Notes: generated by a model not told the origin, from the sequence alone. Positions 1 to 6,896 are shown, counted from the first letter of the stretch. The stretch is DNA of 9,317 bases from Halomonas sp. (GCA_007135745.1 SLIH01000345.1:1-9317), one strand, 5' to 3'. A program made the numbers and translations.

Positions 1-573
1 ATTGGCGAGTTCGATTTTGTTGACCTGCGGGCGTTGAACCGGCGCATAGAAAGCCGCCTGCCTGCGTTCCGTGATGCCTTCATCCAGGCAGAAAAGGAAA
101 CCGGCATGCCCGCGGATCTGCTGGCCGCTCTGGCTTATCAGGAATCGCACTGGGATCCTCACGCCCGCTCTCCAACCGGGGTTCGCGGGATCATGATGCT
201 GACACTGCGCACTGCCAGGGATCTGGGGGTGGAAAGCCGTCTGGACGCGGAACAGGCTATTGATGGCGGTGCCCGCTACCTGGCGGACCGTCATCGCCGG
301 CTCCCGGATACCATCCCAGAACCGGATCGTACCTTTCTTGCGCTGGCCAGCTACAACATCGGCCGAGGGCACCTTCTGGATGCGCGCCAGCTGGCCCGGA
401 ATCTGGATAAAAACCCGGATTCATGGAGCGACATGCGCGAAGTTCTGCCGCTGAAAGCGGACAAGCGCTATTACCCGAGTACCCGTTACGGATACGCTCG
501 CGGTTACGAGCCAGTCCATTACGTTCAACGTATCCGCAACTATCGGGACATCATCAGCGCGGCTTTTGAGTAG
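1..573 (+). CDS. mltF: Membrane-bound lytic murein transglycosylase F, C-terminal part (5' end outside window)
   Basis: MltF cleaves the glycan strands of peptidoglycan at the outer membrane, forming 1,6-anhydro-muramyl ends. The frame is open from base 1 and reads into conserved MltF sequence (FDFVDLRALNRRIESRLP) before any start codon. This is therefore the 3' part of a longer gene, about 190 residues and essentially the transglycosylase domain; the N-terminal periplasmic-binding-like domain lies to the left. Visible motifs are YQESHWDP, whose Glu (codon 142-144) matches the catalytic Glu of the family; GVRGIMMLT, the second conserved block; ASYNIGRGHLLDAR, the AYNxG block; and GYARGYEPVHYVQRI near the C-terminus. 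The TAG stop at 571-573 is 1 nt from the stop of the convergent BCCT gene. The domain looks intact. The identification rests on motif order and is confident; only the N-terminal domain is inferred. Confidence 0.95.
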   Translation: MGEFDFVDLRALNRRIESRLPAFRDAFIQAEKETGMPADLLAALAYQESHWDPHARSPTGVRGIMMLTLRTARDLGVESRLDAEQAIDGGARYLADRHRRLPDTIPEPDRTFLALASYNIGRGHLLDARQLARNLDKNPDSWSDMREVLPLKADKRYYPSTRYGYARGYEPVHYVQRIRNYRDIISAAFE

Positions 574-587
574 ATTACTCGCCGCGC
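557..587. terminator. Hairpin spanning both stop codons of mltF and the BCCT gene; possible bidirectional terminator
   Basis: The arms GCGCGGC (557-563) and GCCGCGC (581-587) pair perfectly. Inside them GAGTA (568-572) pairs with TACTC (576-580) around a GAT loop, leaving a TTTT bulge on the left arm. That gives 12 base pairs in total. The TAG of mltF and the TAA of the BCCT gene both lie in the inner stem and loop. No long T-run follows on either strand, so it is not a classic intrinsic terminator. Stopping convergent transcription or protecting 3' ends is an inference. Confidence 0.5.
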
Positions 588-2212
588 GAGTTCCATTCTT
601 CCAGAGTGTCCTCAAGAGCTTCATCGATTGGCCTATCCGCTTGCTCGTGCTGCACCAGCAAGCGATGCAGCCGCTCCTGGAGAATGGCCTCGTGCAGTTC
701 TTTCTGGCGCATCTCATTACGCAGTGCCTTGAGCAATGCGGCCGCCATGAAGATCATCAGCACCATGAAAGGAAACGCCGCCACAATGGATATGGTCTGA
801 AGGGCAGCCAGCCCACCACTGACCAACAGCACCCCGGCAACCGTCACCTGAATTATCCCCCAGATAACCCGCATCCAGCGGCTGGGTGACAACACCCCGC
901 GACTGGTAAACATACCCAGAACGAAGGTTGCTGAATTAGCCGAGGTGATTACAAAAAGGACAATCAGGGCGAGCACGAGAATGCCCAGAACGCCGGCGCC
1001 AGGCATCAGCTCAAGAGTCTTGAAAAGGCCGGAACTGACCTCCGTAGCCACGGCATCGCCAATAGCCGCGCCCTGGAACAGCTCGAAGTAGAGTGCCGAC
1101 CCCCCGAAGGTTCCAAACCAGAGCATGCTCAGCAACACAGGCACACCAATAACACCCAGCACAAACTCGCGAATGGTCCGTCCCCGGGAAATCCGGGCAA
1201 TAAAGCTTCCGACGAAAGGCGCCCAGGACAAGCCCCAGGCCCAGTAGAAAATGGTCCAGCGCTCGACCCAGTCATCCCCGGTGTATGGCGTCATGACAAG
1301 GCTCATACCGATCATGTTGGAAAAATAATCGCCGATGGCATTGGTCATGGCCGCGGTTATGAAATCGGTGGGGCCGAGGAAGAACACATACAGCAGGATG
1401 AGTCCTGCGAGAAGCATATTGACATCACTGACATAGCGAACACCACGTTCAAGCGGTGTCAGGGAGCACAGCACAAAGACAATCGTAATGCCGCCCAGAA
1501 TCATCAACTGTTGCTGGGCACCGAAGCCTACATCAGCCACGGATCCAAGGCCGCTATTGATCTGAATAATGCCCAGACCGAGAGTGGTTGCCACACCAAA
1601 GACCGTGGATATGACGGCCAGCACATTGATGCCGTGCCCAAGCCCGCCATCGACCCGATTGCCCAGACTGGCACGGAAGGTCTCACTGATCAGCCCGGGG
1701 CGCTGCTGGCGAAAACGTACATAGGCAATGGCCAACCCAACCACCGCAAAGTTGGCCCATTGATGGAAACCCCAGTGAAAGAATGAATACTGCATACCCA
1801 GACTGGCAGCTTCAGGGGTACGGGCTGCGGCCAGACCCAGCGGCGGATCCACATAATGGGTCATGGGTTCCGCAATTCCCCAGAACACCAGGCCAACCCC
1901 CATACCTGCGGAAAAGATCATCCCCAGCCAGGCGGGATAGGAAAACTCCGGCGCCTCACCATCGGCACCCAGACGGATATGGCCGTAGTCGCTCAGGCCC
2001 ACCCCAATGCAGAAAACAAGGAAGCCGGTCGTGGCGAAGAGGTAAAGCCAGCCAAAGTGCGATGTGGTGAAATCAAGCGCCAGTGCCGACCAGTCCGCCA
2101 GCTGTTCCTAACGCAGCACACCCAACGCCACAAAAAGAGCCAGGAAGCCCAACGACCAGTAAAAGACCCAACCTGGCCCCCGACCCATGAACGAAGCCGC
2201 CTGCTTCCACAT
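575..2212 (-). pseudogene. BCCT-family betaine/choline/carnitine-type transporter, interrupted by an in-frame amber codon
   Basis: BCCT carriers are inner-membrane LeuT-fold proteins that import betaine-type osmolytes, usually with sodium. Reading from ATG at 2210-2212 (AGGGAGG 11 nt upstream) gives 545 codon positions, normal for the family. The first 34 codons form TM1 and end in VALGVLR. Codon 35 is TAG (2108-2110), after which the same frame continues with EQLADWSALALDFTTSHFGW, exactly the expected TM1-TM2 connection. The rest has the family hallmarks: FSAGMGVGLVFWGIAEP, FHWGFHQWANF, WTIFYWAWGLSWAPFVG, ISRGRTIREF and TSANSATFVLGMF. The only standard restart in frame before the core is GTG at 2000-2002, which would remove TM1 and most of TM2, so function is doubtful. 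The glycine after FYWAW and the phenylalanine after HQWAN replace aromatic residues of the BetP substrate box. The C-terminal tail is charged and helical, as in osmosensing members. Alternatives are amber suppression or a sequence error. Confidence 0.85.
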
Positions 2213-2338
2213 AAAAAATAACGCCTCCCTCTCAGAGGATCACCTTGCACAAAGGCCCAATCCTACCGCTGCAGAGGTGTGACGGCTATAGCCAGCCCTG
2301 ATATAGACCCAGGAAGAATCCGGAGGAAAGCACCCAAT
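2213..2338 (-). other. Spacer between the family-3 binding protein and the BCCT gene
   Basis: This 126-nt stretch precedes the BCCT start. It holds the Shine-Dalgarno-like AGGGAGG, complementary to 2224-2230, and next to it a small self-complementary CCTCTGAGAGG. It also has a perfect 10-bp palindrome GGCTATAGCC at 2284-2293. I see no T-rich terminator after the upstream gene and no convincing -35/-10 pair, so whether the two minus-strand genes are co-transcribed is open. Confidence 0.35.
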
Positions 2339-3067
2339 CTAGGGGGAATGGGGGAGGTTCCGCGCGGCCTCCTGAAACTGGTCGACCAGTTTCGGTGCCT
2401 GAAGGTTTGCACTCGAGAACACCAGCCCAATATCACGCTCGAAAATTGGACTCTGAACGAGCTCAGGGAAGATCCCGTTGGCCAGGGAATAATCAACCGG
2501 GCGCTCAAAACTGATCAGATACTCCCCCCTTCCGTGCTGGAGCATCTGGATTGCGGAACGGACATTGGGGGCATAATTGATAGACGTGGAATCCGCATTG
2601 ATCACATCATCAAGCACGCCCAGATAGGTGTAGTTGCGCAGAAGGATCAGCTTCTTGCCCCGCAGATCCTCAATGGAGTCCACGGGCTTCTGATCTGGAT
2701 GATGATAGGCAGCCAGGCGGATGCTCCCTGACAGAACATCGGCTTCCAGAACCCATGGCTGCAGATAGGGAATACCCATGGCGCCGGGCCACAGATCTAT
2801 CTTGCCAGTCTTCAGATAAAGGTGCACTCGCCCCAGCGGGAGCCCTTCCCAGCGCACCCTGTACCCAGCACTGTTTGCCAGCGCTTCCACCCGATCAATG
2901 ACGGCCCCGCTGGGATCGCCGGAAGGATTGGAATATGTCAGGGGGGGAAACTCAACGTAGGCCCCGCGAAGCACCGGTTTATGTGCCTGCTCCGCCCACA
3001 CCGGCACAACTGCCAGCAAAAGGCACAGATTAATCAGAAAGCAAGCGACTGCTCGAATGAGCGGCAT
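2339..3067 (-). CDS. Periplasmic family-3 solute-binding protein (SBP_bac_3 / amino-acid-type)
   Basis: The protein has 242 residues. Residues 1-25 are a Sec signal peptide: Arg5, a long hydrophobic core and a VWA cleavage motif before Glu26. The mature part follows the SBP_bac_3 pattern: a first strand with EFPPLTY, then a Gly-rich turn with GAVIDRVEAL, GKIDLWPGAM, the DLRGKKLILLRNYTY hinge block and a second lobe ending in FQEAARNL. Family members bind small solutes, often amino acids, for an ABC importer, or serve as sensor domains. The ligand cannot be read here, and this copy looks divergent. No permease or ATPase gene is adjacent; the next gene downstream on the same strand is the interrupted BCCT carrier. 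ATG at 3065-3067 is the chosen start because it gives a clean signal peptide, although only a weak Shine-Dalgarno (GGTGAT) precedes it. The length is normal for the family. Confidence 0.8.
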   Translation of the reverse strand: MPLIRAVACFLINLCLLLAVVPVWAEQAHKPVLRGAYVEFPPLTYSNPSGDPSGAVIDRVEALANSAGYRVRWEGLPLGRVHLYLKTGKIDLWPGAMGIPYLQPWVLEADVLSGSIRLAAYHHPDQKPVDSIEDLRGKKLILLRNYTYLGVLDDVINADSTSINYAPNVRSAIQMLQHGRGEYLISFERPVDYSLANGIFPELVQSPIFERDIGLVFSSANLQAPKLVDQFQEAARNLPHSP

Positions 3068-3451
3068 CAGACACCATCACCGTTCAGCAAAAAATACTCT
3101 TGCTTTTAAGACTGACGCAATATTGCGCCATGTCAATAACTCGCTTGGCTATCTATACTGATGGTAATTCTCCCCTGAGGTGGGTGCCTGAGCGAGATCG
3201 GGCCATTTCATAGCACCAGACATTGGCAAAATCCTTTCAATCATTTACTGGCTTACCTGCGCCCACCGTGGTAAGGTTCTGCCTGCGTTGTTCCCTCCGC
3301 TTTTCCAGGCATTCCTGCCTCTGTATATCGCCGGTTGGTCTCCGCACACTGATCGCGGACTGCTTTTTGCCAGGGCCACTCCCGATTCTGCTGATGCATG
3401 CTCCTTAATGCGGGCATCCACCGTCCTGGCGTTATATATAGGTAAAACTGA
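3068..3451. promoter_or_regulatory. 384-nt divergent intergenic region: promoters of the family-3 binding protein and long rhlE leader
   Basis: No gene is supported here. Near the minus-strand gene lies an operator-like palindrome and a TTGACA hexamer, listed separately. On the plus strand, TATACT at 3154-3159 could be a -10 element for rhlE, which would give a leader of almost 290 nt; no good -35 goes with it. The leader contains several potential stem-loops: CTTACC/GGTAAG (3252-3257 with 3270-3275), TGCCTG/CAGGCA (3280-3285 with 3306-3311) and TCCGC/GCGGA (3341-3345 with 3355-3359). A TATATA at 3433-3438 is probably too close to the start codon to be the main -10. Short ORFs in this stretch have no visible ribosome site or recognisable product. 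Confidence 0.45.
3113..3136 (-). promoter_or_regulatory. Candidate operator palindrome beside a -35-like TTGACA
   Basis: On the plus strand 3113-3130 reads TGACGCAATATTGCGCCA, an 18-bp inverted repeat with one mismatched pair; the central 12 bp are perfect. Directly next to it, 3131-3136 is TTGACA on the minus strand, a perfect -35 hexamer pointing at the family-3 binding-protein gene. The palindrome would fill the spacer, as repressor sites often do. The -10 is poor (only AGTCTT or TCTTAA nearby), so the promoter assignment is tentative. Confidence 0.35.
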
Positions 3452-4717
3452 ATGTCATTTGACTCTCTCGGCCTTTCGGCCGAACTGCTTCGTGCTGTCC
3501 GTGAACAGGGCTATGAAACTCCGTCGGCTATCCAGGCCAGCGCGATTCCGGCAGCGCTGAAGGGCGCCGACCTCATGGCCAGTGCCCAGACCGGCACGGG
3601 CAAAACCGCGGCTTTTACACTGCCGCTACTGCAGAAGCTCAGTGCTGAAACCGCTGGCAAGGGGCGCCGAGTGCGTGCCCTGATCCTCACACCAACGCGG
3701 GAACTGGCCGCCCAGGTGGAAGACAGCATTCGCACTTACGGTCGTCACCTGAACCTGCGCTCACTGGCTGTCTACGGCGGCACCGGGATTGGCCCGCAGA
3801 TGCGTCGACTCAATCAGGGAGTGGATGTTCTGGTAGCCACACCCGGTCGCCTGATGGATCACATGGAGCGCCGCACCGTCGATCTTTCCAGCGTCGACAC
3901 GCTGATTCTCGACGAAGCGGACCGCATGCTGGACATGGGTTTCCTTCCGGCGATCGAAACCATCGTCAAGGCCCTGCCGAAGACACGCCAGACGCTGCTC
4001 TTCTCGGCAACCTTCCCGATGGCGATCGAGAAGTTGGCCGGCAAGTTCATGAACAAACCGGAGCGCATTGAAACCGGCGAGCGTAACGCAGCCGCCGAAC
4101 AGGTGGACCAGAGTGCCTACATGGTGGACACCCACCGCAAGCGGGAACTGCTGACCCATCTCATCGGCACGGAAAACTGGGGCCAGGTCCTCGTATTCAC
4201 CCGCACCAAGCGGGGCGCGGATCAGTTGGCCAAGGAACTGGAACGCGATGGCATCCGCTCCACCACGATCCATGGCAACAAAAGCCAGAACGCCCGCACC
4301 AAGGCGCTCAATTCCTTCAAGCGGAACAACGTTCGGGCTTTGATCGCCACGGATGTTGCCGCCCGGGGCATCGACATCAACCGCCTATCCCATGTGGTCA
4401 ATTACGATGTTCCGGATAACCCGGAAGACTACGTGCATCGTATTGGCCGTACCGGACGTGGTGGCGAGGACGGTCGAGCAATCTCTTTCGTCAGTGCTGC
4501 GGAAAAAGGCAACTTTGCCGGCATCCGCCGCATGGTGCGCAAGGATATCCCCTCCGAGATCATGGAAGGCTTCGAGCCCAAACAGACGTCGGCGGGTGCA
4601 CCCCGACGTAACGGTCGCGGACGACCGGGTGGACCCGGTGGCCAGGGCCGCCGCTCAGGGCCGCCGGCCCACCGGCGTCAGGGCTCGGGGCGAAGTTTCT
4701 CCCGCAGCAGAGCCTGA
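3452..4717 (+). CDS. rhlE: ATP-dependent DEAD-box RNA helicase RhlE
   Basis: This cytoplasmic enzyme unwinds short RNA duplexes; in gammaproteobacteria RhlE is linked to ribosome assembly and to RNA decay, especially in the cold. All DEAD-box motifs are present in its 421 residues: SFDSLGL with Q-motif Gln28, Walker A AQTGTGKT (45-52), PTREL (81-85), TPGRL (130-134), DEAD (154-157), SAT (185-187), VLVFTRTKRGADQLA, ATDVAARGIDI and HRIGRTGR (329-336). Both RecA domains are complete. The tail from about residue 375 is rich in Gly, Arg, Pro and Ser, a basic RNA-binding extension typical of RhlE. MSFDSLGL is the usual family N-terminus, which fixes the start at 3452, with a modest AGG about 10 nt upstream. 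The gene is monocistronic: a long leader precedes it and a strong terminator follows 7 nt after the stop. Confidence 0.97.
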   Translation: MSFDSLGLSAELLRAVREQGYETPSAIQASAIPAALKGADLMASAQTGTGKTAAFTLPLLQKLSAETAGKGRRVRALILTPTRELAAQVEDSIRTYGRHLNLRSLAVYGGTGIGPQMRRLNQGVDVLVATPGRLMDHMERRTVDLSSVDTLILDEADRMLDMGFLPAIETIVKALPKTRQTLLFSATFPMAIEKLAGKFMNKPERIETGERNAAAEQVDQSAYMVDTHRKRELLTHLIGTENWGQVLVFTRTKRGADQLAKELERDGIRSTTIHGNKSQNARTKALNSFKRNNVRALIATDVAARGIDINRLSHVVNYDVPDNPEDYVHRIGRTGRGGEDGRAISFVSAAEKGNFAGIRRMVRKDIPSEIMEGFEPKQTSAGAPRRNGRGRPGGPGGQGRRSGPPAHRRQGSGRSFSRSRA

Positions 4718-4724
4718 TCCCATT

Positions 4725-4752
4725 AAAGCCCGACCCTGTGTCGGGCTTTTTT
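4725..4752 (+). terminator. Rho-independent terminator of rhlE
   Basis: AAAGCCCGAC (4725-4734) pairs perfectly with GTCGGGCTTT (4740-4749) around a CCTGT loop and runs into six T (4747-4752). It starts 7 nt after the rhlE stop codon. This is a textbook intrinsic terminator and separates rhlE from the next plus-strand gene. Confidence 0.95.
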
Positions 4753-4764
4753 ATGTCGAGGCAA

Positions 4765-4785
4765 ATTATCATCTACACTGATAAT
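4765..4785 (+). promoter_or_regulatory. Candidate operator/promoter: 7-7-7 inverted repeat upstream of the family-1 binding protein
   Basis: ATTATCA (4765-4771) and TGATAAT (4779-4785) form a perfect inverted repeat separated by 7 nt, about 100 nt upstream of the binding-protein start. The segment includes -10-like sequences (TACACT at 4774-4779, GATAAT at 4780-4785), but no clear -35 lies at the right distance. It could be a repressor or activator site over the promoter. The regulator is unknown; none is encoded nearby. Confidence 0.4.
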
Positions 4786-4883
4786 ACTGGAACGGAATAT
4801 TCTTAATCTGCACAGAACTACCTCAGAGCCAACCAGATTCACGGATGATTCGGTGCTGTCTGTGTTCTTTGACGGGTATTTAA

Positions 4884-6116
4884 ATGCTCAGGCAACTCCC
4901 ATGTGTCATTTTCTTTGCATTGGTTCCACTCCTGCCCGCACACGGCAAGGCTGATACCGAGCTGCACGTGAGCCTTATGCTGTCCAGCGGAGAGCAACGA
5001 ACCTTTTTCAATCAGGCCGCACGCCACTTTGAGCGCCGCCACAGCGATGTTTCCATTCAGGTCCATGTTTTTTCTGATCGCCAATACAAACAGAACCTGC
5101 ACACCTGGCTTGAGCAGGAGCGCTTCGATGTCATGTACTGGCACGCCGGCGAACGCCTCTTTGAACTGGTCCGGGAAGGTCATGTAGCTGCCATTGATAA
5201 CCTCTGGAAGGACAACCGCTGGGACGAAGCCTTTCCCGACGCCATCTGCCATCTGGTCAACCACGAACAGAACTACTATGCCGTGCCCTACAGTTACTAC
5301 CCCTGGGGCATCTACTACAACCGCAAACTTTTCCGCCGCCTCGAGCTGGAACCCCCTGAAACCTGGGAGGACTTTCTGATGCTGGGTGACACGCTGAGGG
5401 CGCACGGGATTACGCCCTTGAGCGCGGGAACACTCGATTACTGGCCGGCAGCGGCCTGGTTCGACCTGATCTCGCTGCGTCTGCACGGCCCGGAATTTCA
5501 CCGCGCCTTACTCAGAGGTGAGGTAGCCTATACCGACGAGCGAGTGAAACAGGTACTGGCGCACTGGGCGGAGTTGATCGAGCGTGACTTCTTCACTTCG
5601 GGCCATGAGAACCGTAGCTGGAAAAATGCACTGCCTCTGCTCTATCGCGATATTGCGGGGATGATGCTGATCGGCAATTTCGCCGCCTATGAGATTCCCG
5701 AAAGGATCCGGCAGAATTTCAGCCTCTTCAGCTTTCCAGTGATCGACAGTAAACAGCCCCGCACGGAACTGACCCCTACCGATGTGTTTTTTCTTCCCAG
5801 CCATGCAGCTGACAACGAGCTCGCACAGAAGTTTCTGAGCTATATGGCGGAACCCCAGATCCAGCAGCTACTGAATAATGAGAGCGGTATGCTGCCCCCT
5901 CACCGACACGCCGTTCCAGGAATCGGGCTGTTGCTGGAGGAAAGTCAGAAACTGATCGATCAGGCGGAAACCACGACGCAGTACTTTGACCGCGACACGG
6001 TTCCGGCCATGGCGGAACGAGCCATTCGGATCTTCCAGGACTTCATGCGGGAACCCGACATTGACGAGACGGCGCGCGCACTGGAAAAGGCGCGACAACG
6101 GGTCTTTGAAAACTGA
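4884..6116 (+). CDS. Periplasmic family-1 (sugar-type) ABC solute-binding protein
   Basis: The 410-residue protein has a Sec signal peptide (MLRQLPCVIFFALVPLLPAH, cleavage likely after GKA near residue 23). The mature part follows the SBP_bac_1 pattern: LHVSLMLSSGEQRTFFNQAARHFERRH, in which a helix follows the first strand; FDVMYWHAG; PYSYYPWGIYYNRKLF (from residue 135); the PPETWEDFLMLGDTL block; GMMLIGNF; and a C-terminal FFLPSHAADNELAQKFLSYM region. Such proteins bind sugars or oligosaccharides for MalFG-type importers; the many Trp and Tyr residues fit carbohydrate stacking. No permease or ATPase gene adjoins it, so it is an orphan that may serve a distant transporter or a sensor. ATG at 4884 follows an in-frame TAA at 4881-4883, and only a weak GACGGG lies upstream. 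Its stop is 5 nt from that of the convergent lipoprotein gene. The substrate is not deducible. Confidence 0.87.
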   Translation: MLRQLPCVIFFALVPLLPAHGKADTELHVSLMLSSGEQRTFFNQAARHFERRHSDVSIQVHVFSDRQYKQNLHTWLEQERFDVMYWHAGERLFELVREGHVAAIDNLWKDNRWDEAFPDAICHLVNHEQNYYAVPYSYYPWGIYYNRKLFRRLELEPPETWEDFLMLGDTLRAHGITPLSAGTLDYWPAAAWFDLISLRLHGPEFHRALLRGEVAYTDERVKQVLAHWAELIERDFFTSGHENRSWKNALPLLYRDIAGMMLIGNFAAYEIPERIRQNFSLFSFPVIDSKQPRTELTPTDVFFLPSHAADNELAQKFLSYMAEPQIQQLLNNESGMLPPHRHAVPGIGLLLEESQKLIDQAETTTQYFDRDTVPAMAERAIRIFQDFMREPDIDETARALEKARQRVFEN

Positions 6117-6121
6117 AGCTC

Positions 6122-6793
6122 TCAGAAATTCCCGGCCCGCACAGCCCGGACCCGGTTTGCACCGGCCTTGATCGTCCGTGTTGCGCTGCCATCCTGGAAA
6201 CTCACCGTCCAGGCATTCAGCGTGTCAGCCTGAGAAGAACTCCAGTAATCACGTGAACCCGAAAAATCCCCAAGCCCCGTCTGCGCGAGATTCCGGTACA
6301 TCCGATCAAGCTCGTCCCGGGAGGGAAGAAACCAGTCGCAGCCTGTAGGGACCTGACTCGTGGCAACCTGGGCCGCTTTGTTTTGCTGCGATTCCGCACC
6401 CTCAGGCGGATTATTCAGCGCGTCGATGATCAGCTGCGTGTTCTTCGCCCCGGTGCCAAATTCCGTGGATGATTCCGGCACGTCCAGATCCCGCCCCACA
6501 AAGCTCACGGCCCATTCGTGCAGGGCATTGTCGCCATCGGACCGAGACACGGTTCTGTCTTCCCGTGCCGCCTCCAGGTAGTCGAATTCAAACTCATCGT
6601 TCTCATCGACGAAGAACACCCAGCCACCAGTGGGCCCTTCTTCCCCAACTTCAAAAGGCCCCTGGCCAACAGGGCAGGCACTGCTTGCACCACTGCTTCC
6701 ACTGCCCAGATCAAGATCCGGGCATCCAGCCAGGAACACCGGCGCGAGGAAAATCACCGCTATATTTCGAATATTGTTCATTCGCTTTCGCAA
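6122..6793 (-). CDS. DUF1566 (Lcl C-terminal-like) lipoprotein, probable TTG start
   Basis: Reading from TTG at 6791-6793 gives 223 residues. The N-terminus MRKRMNNIRN, a hydrophobic core and LAGC form a lipoprotein signal, with Cys24 as the lipidated residue. A short Gly/Ser linker follows. The body shows the DUF1566 pattern: GPTGGWVFFVDEN, TGCDWFLPSRDELDRMYRNL, DYWSSSQADTLNAWTVSFQDGS and a final RVRAVRA. This domain occurs in secreted and surface proteins, including the C-terminal part of the Legionella Lcl adhesin; its biochemical role is not settled. TTG is preferred because GGAGG (complementary to 6801-6805) sits 7 nt upstream, whereas ATG at 6779-6781 and ATG at 6839-6841 lack good spacing. 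All three starts share the frame, and either of the two shorter ones gives a usable signal peptide. The gene is convergent with the family-1 binding protein and divergent from the dehydrogenase. Confidence 0.85.
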   Translation of the reverse strand: MRKRMNNIRNIAVIFLAPVFLAGCPDLDLGSGSSGASSACPVGQGPFEVGEEGPTGGWVFFVDENDEFEFDYLEAAREDRTVSRSDGDNALHEWAVSFVGRDLDVPESSTEFGTGAKNTQLIIDALNNPPEGAESQQNKAAQVATSQVPTGCDWFLPSRDELDRMYRNLAQTGLGDFSGSRDYWSSSQADTLNAWTVSFQDGSATRTIKAGANRVRAVRAGNF

Positions 6794-6896
6794 TGCGGGG
6801 CCTCCGGATAGATAAACACAGAACCGCTTTTTTTCAGACATACCAAGATACGCCTTGTTTCAGTAGCTGACTGCGTGATATCCCGCAATAATGGAA

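Noticed and set aside
1993..2250. 85-codon minus-strand frame overlapping the 5' part of the BCCT gene
   Set aside because: I considered a frameshift joining it to the transporter. The transmembrane sequence instead continues in the transporter's own frame on both sides of the amber codon, so this frame is a shadow and the lesion is a nonsense codon.
3223..3408. Small plus-strand ORF in the rhlE leader, considered as a leader peptide
   Set aside because: There is no Shine-Dalgarno before it, no recognisable product and no attenuator-like codon run; the region is better described as leader or intergenic.
3433..3438. TATATA just before rhlE as its -10 element
   Set aside because: It would leave a leader of only a few bases that excludes the Shine-Dalgarno, and there is no matching -35.
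3761..4273. 170-codon minus-strand open frame inside rhlE
   Set aside because: It lies fully antisense to conserved DEAD-box motifs and has no independent support.
4839..5501. 220-codon minus-strand open frame opposite the family-1 binding protein
   Set aside because: It lies antisense to a clear family-1 binding protein, has no recognisable motif and no ribosome site, and its composition is that of an antisense shadow.
6113..6125. CTGA/TCAG inverted repeat at the binding-protein/lipoprotein junction
   Set aside because: Two facing TGA stops automatically create most of this symmetry; a 4-bp stem is not meaningful.
6152..6165. CCGGT-TTGC-ACCGG hairpin about 36 nt after the family-1 binding-protein stop, as a terminator
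   Set aside because: It has only 5 base pairs, no T-run, and lies within conserved lipoprotein coding sequence.
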